From assembly GCF_014925385.1 (NCBI RefSeq), contig NZ_JACSDK010000017.1, positions 173,532 through 237,531 of the forward strand: a stretch of 64,000 nt of DNA, given 5' to 3'. The stretch is from Pelagibius marinus. GTDB taxonomy: Bacteria; Pseudomonadota; Alphaproteobacteria; Kiloniellales; Kiloniellaceae. The first letter of the stretch is position 1; each line of letters begins with the position of its first letter. The notes below the pieces were generated by a model that was not told the DNA's origin, made no database searches, and saw nothing but the letters and a program-made list of their open reading frames with translations. Both the position numbers and the translations under genes were made by a program. Shown in pieces: positions 61,746 to 64,000 of this stretch.

Positions 61746-63254
61746 TCAAGAGCCGAGAATTCGTGCCGCCTGATGAGCGAGCTTCTCATGCAGGGCGCCA
61801 ACGAGCATGGACGCCTGCTGGAGTGTAAGCTCACCGAACTGTTCGGGCTCAAGCGGCTCACTAAACTCCGGAAAGTCCATCACCCTGATTGGGCGTCCGA
61901 GGTCTGTGAAGCGACTAAGAAAGTAATTTGAGAGGTCCGCGCCGGTGCTGTCGACCCAATTGCCGACCAGTCCTTCGATCTTCTGCAGAAGCTGTTCTGA
62001 ATCCCCTTGCATATCAGCCGTCCCACTCAAGATTGTTGCGACCAGGTCGTTGACCAATTCGCCGTCCCTTGGATATGCCGAAGACGGCCAAAGCATGAAA
62101 ATCGCAGAAGGCAGGAGTATCAAGAACACCGGGTCGAGCTGATCAACCTGCTGAATCATCGATTCTTGAATTCGTCGCACGATACTTGCGCTGCGACGGA
62201 AGTACCCACGCTTACGAGGTGGAAATCCAGCGATCGCGCGCGCACCCCAATGAAAGTGAGGATTGAACGGTTTTGTCATGCTCTCACGCTCGACAGAGGA
62301 GTCGCCATAGTGAGTATTCATCACGGCCATTAGAGAGATCATGAGAGGGCCGGAGACGAGCGGAACAGCAGGCGGGAGATTGCGAATTTCCTCTGCAAGC
62401 AGCTGAGGGTTTGCAGCAAGCTTGAAAGGAATCAGCGCAGCATCAACGAACGCGGCGACTGTGTCGTACTCGGTCTCGTCCAATATGACGCGCTGACCTG
62501 TCAAATGAATCGCGTTACGGTGAACCCGCCCATCGAGAGTGATGATGCGATCGAACACGCGAAGCAGCGCATTCTGATCGCGCCGAAGAATGGCATCTTC
62601 GATCAATGCAACAAGCGTGCGGCGAAGAAGATCTTCTTGCTTCAACAACGTTGCAGACTGGAAGTGGAAATCGTAGCCCATAAGCTGTCGCAGCCGGCGC
62701 CGGTGATACTCGACGAGAGGGAGCGGCTCGTCGTCATCGCGAGTCATTACAAACGGGACGAAGTAGGGGAGCCTTCTATCTCGTTCAGAGAACTCCGCGC
62801 CATTCCACGTTAGAAGCGATAATTCCCGCCGCTTGCCGTGTGATACAGCCGAACCAGGTAAATAAGCCCAATCGCCTTTCTCAAGTTCGCTATCTTCAGT
62901 CTGATTGAAGTCGACCAGCAGGGGATAGCCGAGCTTTTTTGAGCCGCAGATGGCGTTGTTAAAGTCAAGCGCGCCGGAGCGGCCCCGAGCTATTTCGCCC
63001 CAGTTACCCAAATGTCCGCTTCTAGGCACGGTCAACTTTTCTGCCGCGGACAACACCTCAAATAGTGTTTTGATTTTAGTCCGGGACCCGCCCATGTGAA
63101 CCCAGTCAAATGCGAGCTCTCGGTTGTCAAAGCGCTCCAATTGACGCGATGAAAGCTTTGCTGCCGCACTGGTTTCGTCGGGCAGACCAAGCCGACTAAG
63201 GAGGGTCAGCGGAGATTGCTGGAGTTCGCTATGAACGGAGCCTGCGTGCTGCAT
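61746..63254 (-). CDS. unrecognised protein, 502 aa
   Basis: A long uninterrupted frame from ATG 63254 (no strong ribosome binding site seen). It is soluble overall with a short hydrophobic stretch near 395-410 (DPVFLILLPSAIFMLWPSSAYP), no signal peptide and no catalytic motif I recognise. Features include SGHLGNWGEIARGRSGALDFNNAI, GDWAYLPGSAVSHGKRREL and RGYFRRSASIVRRIQESMIQQVDQ. Amino-acid composition looks like a real protein. Function unknown; it may be an island-borne accessory or phage-defence-type gene, but nothing in the sequence supports a specific claim. Confidence 0.6.
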   Translation of the reverse strand: MQHAGSVHSELQQSPLTLLSRLGLPDETSAAAKLSSRQLERFDNRELAFDWVHMGGSRTKIKTLFEVLSAAEKLTVPRSGHLGNWGEIARGRSGALDFNNAICGSKKLGYPLLVDFNQTEDSELEKGDWAYLPGSAVSHGKRRELSLLTWNGAEFSERDRRLPYFVPFVMTRDDDEPLPLVEYHRRRLRQLMGYDFHFQSATLLKQEDLLRRTLVALIEDAILRRDQNALLRVFDRIITLDGRVHRNAIHLTGQRVILDETEYDTVAAFVDAALIPFKLAANPQLLAEEIRNLPPAVPLVSGPLMISLMAVMNTHYGDSSVERESMTKPFNPHFHWGARAIAGFPPRKRGYFRRSASIVRRIQESMIQQVDQLDPVFLILLPSAIFMLWPSSAYPRDGELVNDLVATILSGTADMQGDSEQLLQKIEGLVGNWVDSTGADLSNYFLSRFTDLGRPIRVMDFPEFSEPLEPEQFGELTLQQASMLVGALHEKLAHQAARILGS

Positions 63255-63555
63255 TAATTGCTACCTCTCTTCCTAAAAACAACGGCCTTTTTTTGGATCT
63301 GGAAACGTCCACGCTGTGTCACAAGAAAGAGACGGGCGCCTGCAGAAAAGGCTGAGCCATGTGGTGTTGTGCGAGGACGCCCCCCAATAGAGACAAGGCG
63401 GTCGGACGATGAGGGGAGATCTGACGTGAGGCCGCTTGAAAGACCGACAGATCCACCTTTTCTATGTTCAGGAAAAGTGCAGCCTATTCAAGAAAATGCC
63501 ACTGGATATATCTACCGGCAAAGCGGCGATGCGAGACAAGAGGTCCTTTGGTTGT
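63255..63555. other. intergenic region, 301 bp
   Basis: Upstream of the 502-aa gene; should contain its promoter. Nothing recognisable seen. Confidence 0.35.
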
Positions 63556-63990
63556 TTATCGCGCGCCAAGCGGCAGAAACTCTCTCGTGTCTGCGCCGAC
63601 ATACTGCAAAAGTGGGCGTATCAGAATGTTATTCTCTTTCTGCTCAAGAGTTTGTGCGATCCACCCGGGCATGCGGCTGGCGGCAAACACGGCCCCGAAA
63701 AAATCATCTGGGATTCCAAGCAGGGCATAGGAGACAGCCGCATAGAAATCGACGTTCACATTGACGCCGTGACGCGTATATGGGGCCATTTCTTCGGCGA
63801 CTTTGTCGAGAATCTCAAGCCAACTGGTATTGCCATTCAGGCGGCTCAAGACTTCTGCGTGTCCACGTAAATAACGCGCCCGCGGGTCGACGGTCCGGTA
63901 GACGCGGTGGTGAGCGCCCGGTGTACCCGACCTTGCGAGGCTTGTGACGGTTGTGGGATTTTTCGCGGGTGAGCGGGCGGTCGTGTCCGC
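63556..63990 (-). pseudogene. citrate synthase, C-terminal fragment
   Basis: The leftward frame is open from 63990 to the stop at 63556 but has no plausible start; an in-frame stop at 63991-63993 blocks upstream extension. From HHRVYRTVDPRARYLR onwards the sequence is the C-terminal third of citrate synthase, with the catalytic Asp in VNVNVDFYAAVSYALLGIP and the ending MPGWIAQTLEQKENNILIRPLLQYVGA. The N-terminal two thirds are missing and the 30 residues before this point do not match, so it appears to be a 5'-truncated remnant, perhaps cut by insertion of neighbouring sequence. Confidence 0.7.
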
Positions 63991-64000
63991 TTAAATTACG

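Noticed and set aside
1..64000. CRISPR arrays, tRNA and rRNA genes, insertion sequences with terminal repeats
   Set aside because: Looked for regularly spaced repeats, tRNA-like TpsiC/anticodon arms and transposase genes; none was convincing by eye. A covariance-model scan would be decisive.

Overview
The window looks like a chromosomal segment of an alphaproteobacterium of the Rhodospirillales/Kiloniellales type. This is inferred from the high-G+C housekeeping-like genes at the left (glutathione transferases, a trehalose operon, hspQ, Tad-type pilus genes) and from the protein families; no rRNA or tRNA gene was seen to anchor it. The right part (about 38-64 kb) reads visibly less G+C-rich than the left 15 kb and looks acquired.

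1-14.4 kb, conserved backbone: a cupin gene cut by the window edge and two tandem glutathione transferases with a strong inverted repeat between the divergent units; an EamA permease; a translationally coupled otsB-GH15-otsA-glk operon for trehalose/glucose metabolism; an S24-type repressor with two operator-like palindromes beside two phage-type small genes; hspQ; and three TadE/TadG-like genes closed by a terminator.

14.4-36.5 kb, island: a tyrosine recombinase gene at the left and a decayed second copy of its 5' end at the right form direct repeats of about 485 bp. Between them lie an orphan ParS/Xre-type antitoxin, a lipoprotein, an SDR gene, and a complete 16-kb aryl-polyene (APE) type biosynthetic operon (chain-length-factor KS, acyltransferase, two ACPs, AMP-ligase fused to a dehydratase, glycosyltransferase, second acyltransferase, thioesterase, LolA-like carrier, MMPL exporter, a flavin halogenase-like enzyme, DUF3261 lipoprotein, KS, dehydratase, ketoreductase, KS, phosphopantetheinyl transferase). 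Three small envelope genes follow. A complete ParS/Xre-RES toxin-antitoxin pair sits directly outside the right repeat.

38-48.5 kb, the most unusual locus: a LuxR-type regulator without a luxI neighbour, then a long leftward operon encoding an unrecognised 158-aa protein, EctB (diaminobutyrate aminotransferase), EctC (ectoine synthase with all key residues), a formyltransferase with an intact Asn-His-Asp triad, a TauD-family dioxygenase, a 2-hydroxyacid dehydrogenase, an Asp/Glu racemase-like enzyme and a DMT permease, with a divergent MFS permease. EctA, the acetyltransferase that normally links EctB to EctC, is absent. The formyltransferase could take its place, giving N-formyl-diaminobutyrate and, after EctC cyclisation, an ectoine analogue lacking the 2-methyl group. 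This is a hypothesis from gene content.

48.5-61.3 kb, probable catabolic/uptake regulon: two PrpF-like isomerases (one with Cys replaced by Ser), an M81 (MlrC-type) metallohydrolase, a complete peptide/opine ABC transporter and an FCD-type GntR regulator. A 13-base motif built on GTATAC occurs four times, upstream of the binding protein, the hydrolase and the permease operon, and is the candidate operator. The window ends with an unrecognised 502-aa protein and a C-terminal citrate-synthase fragment.
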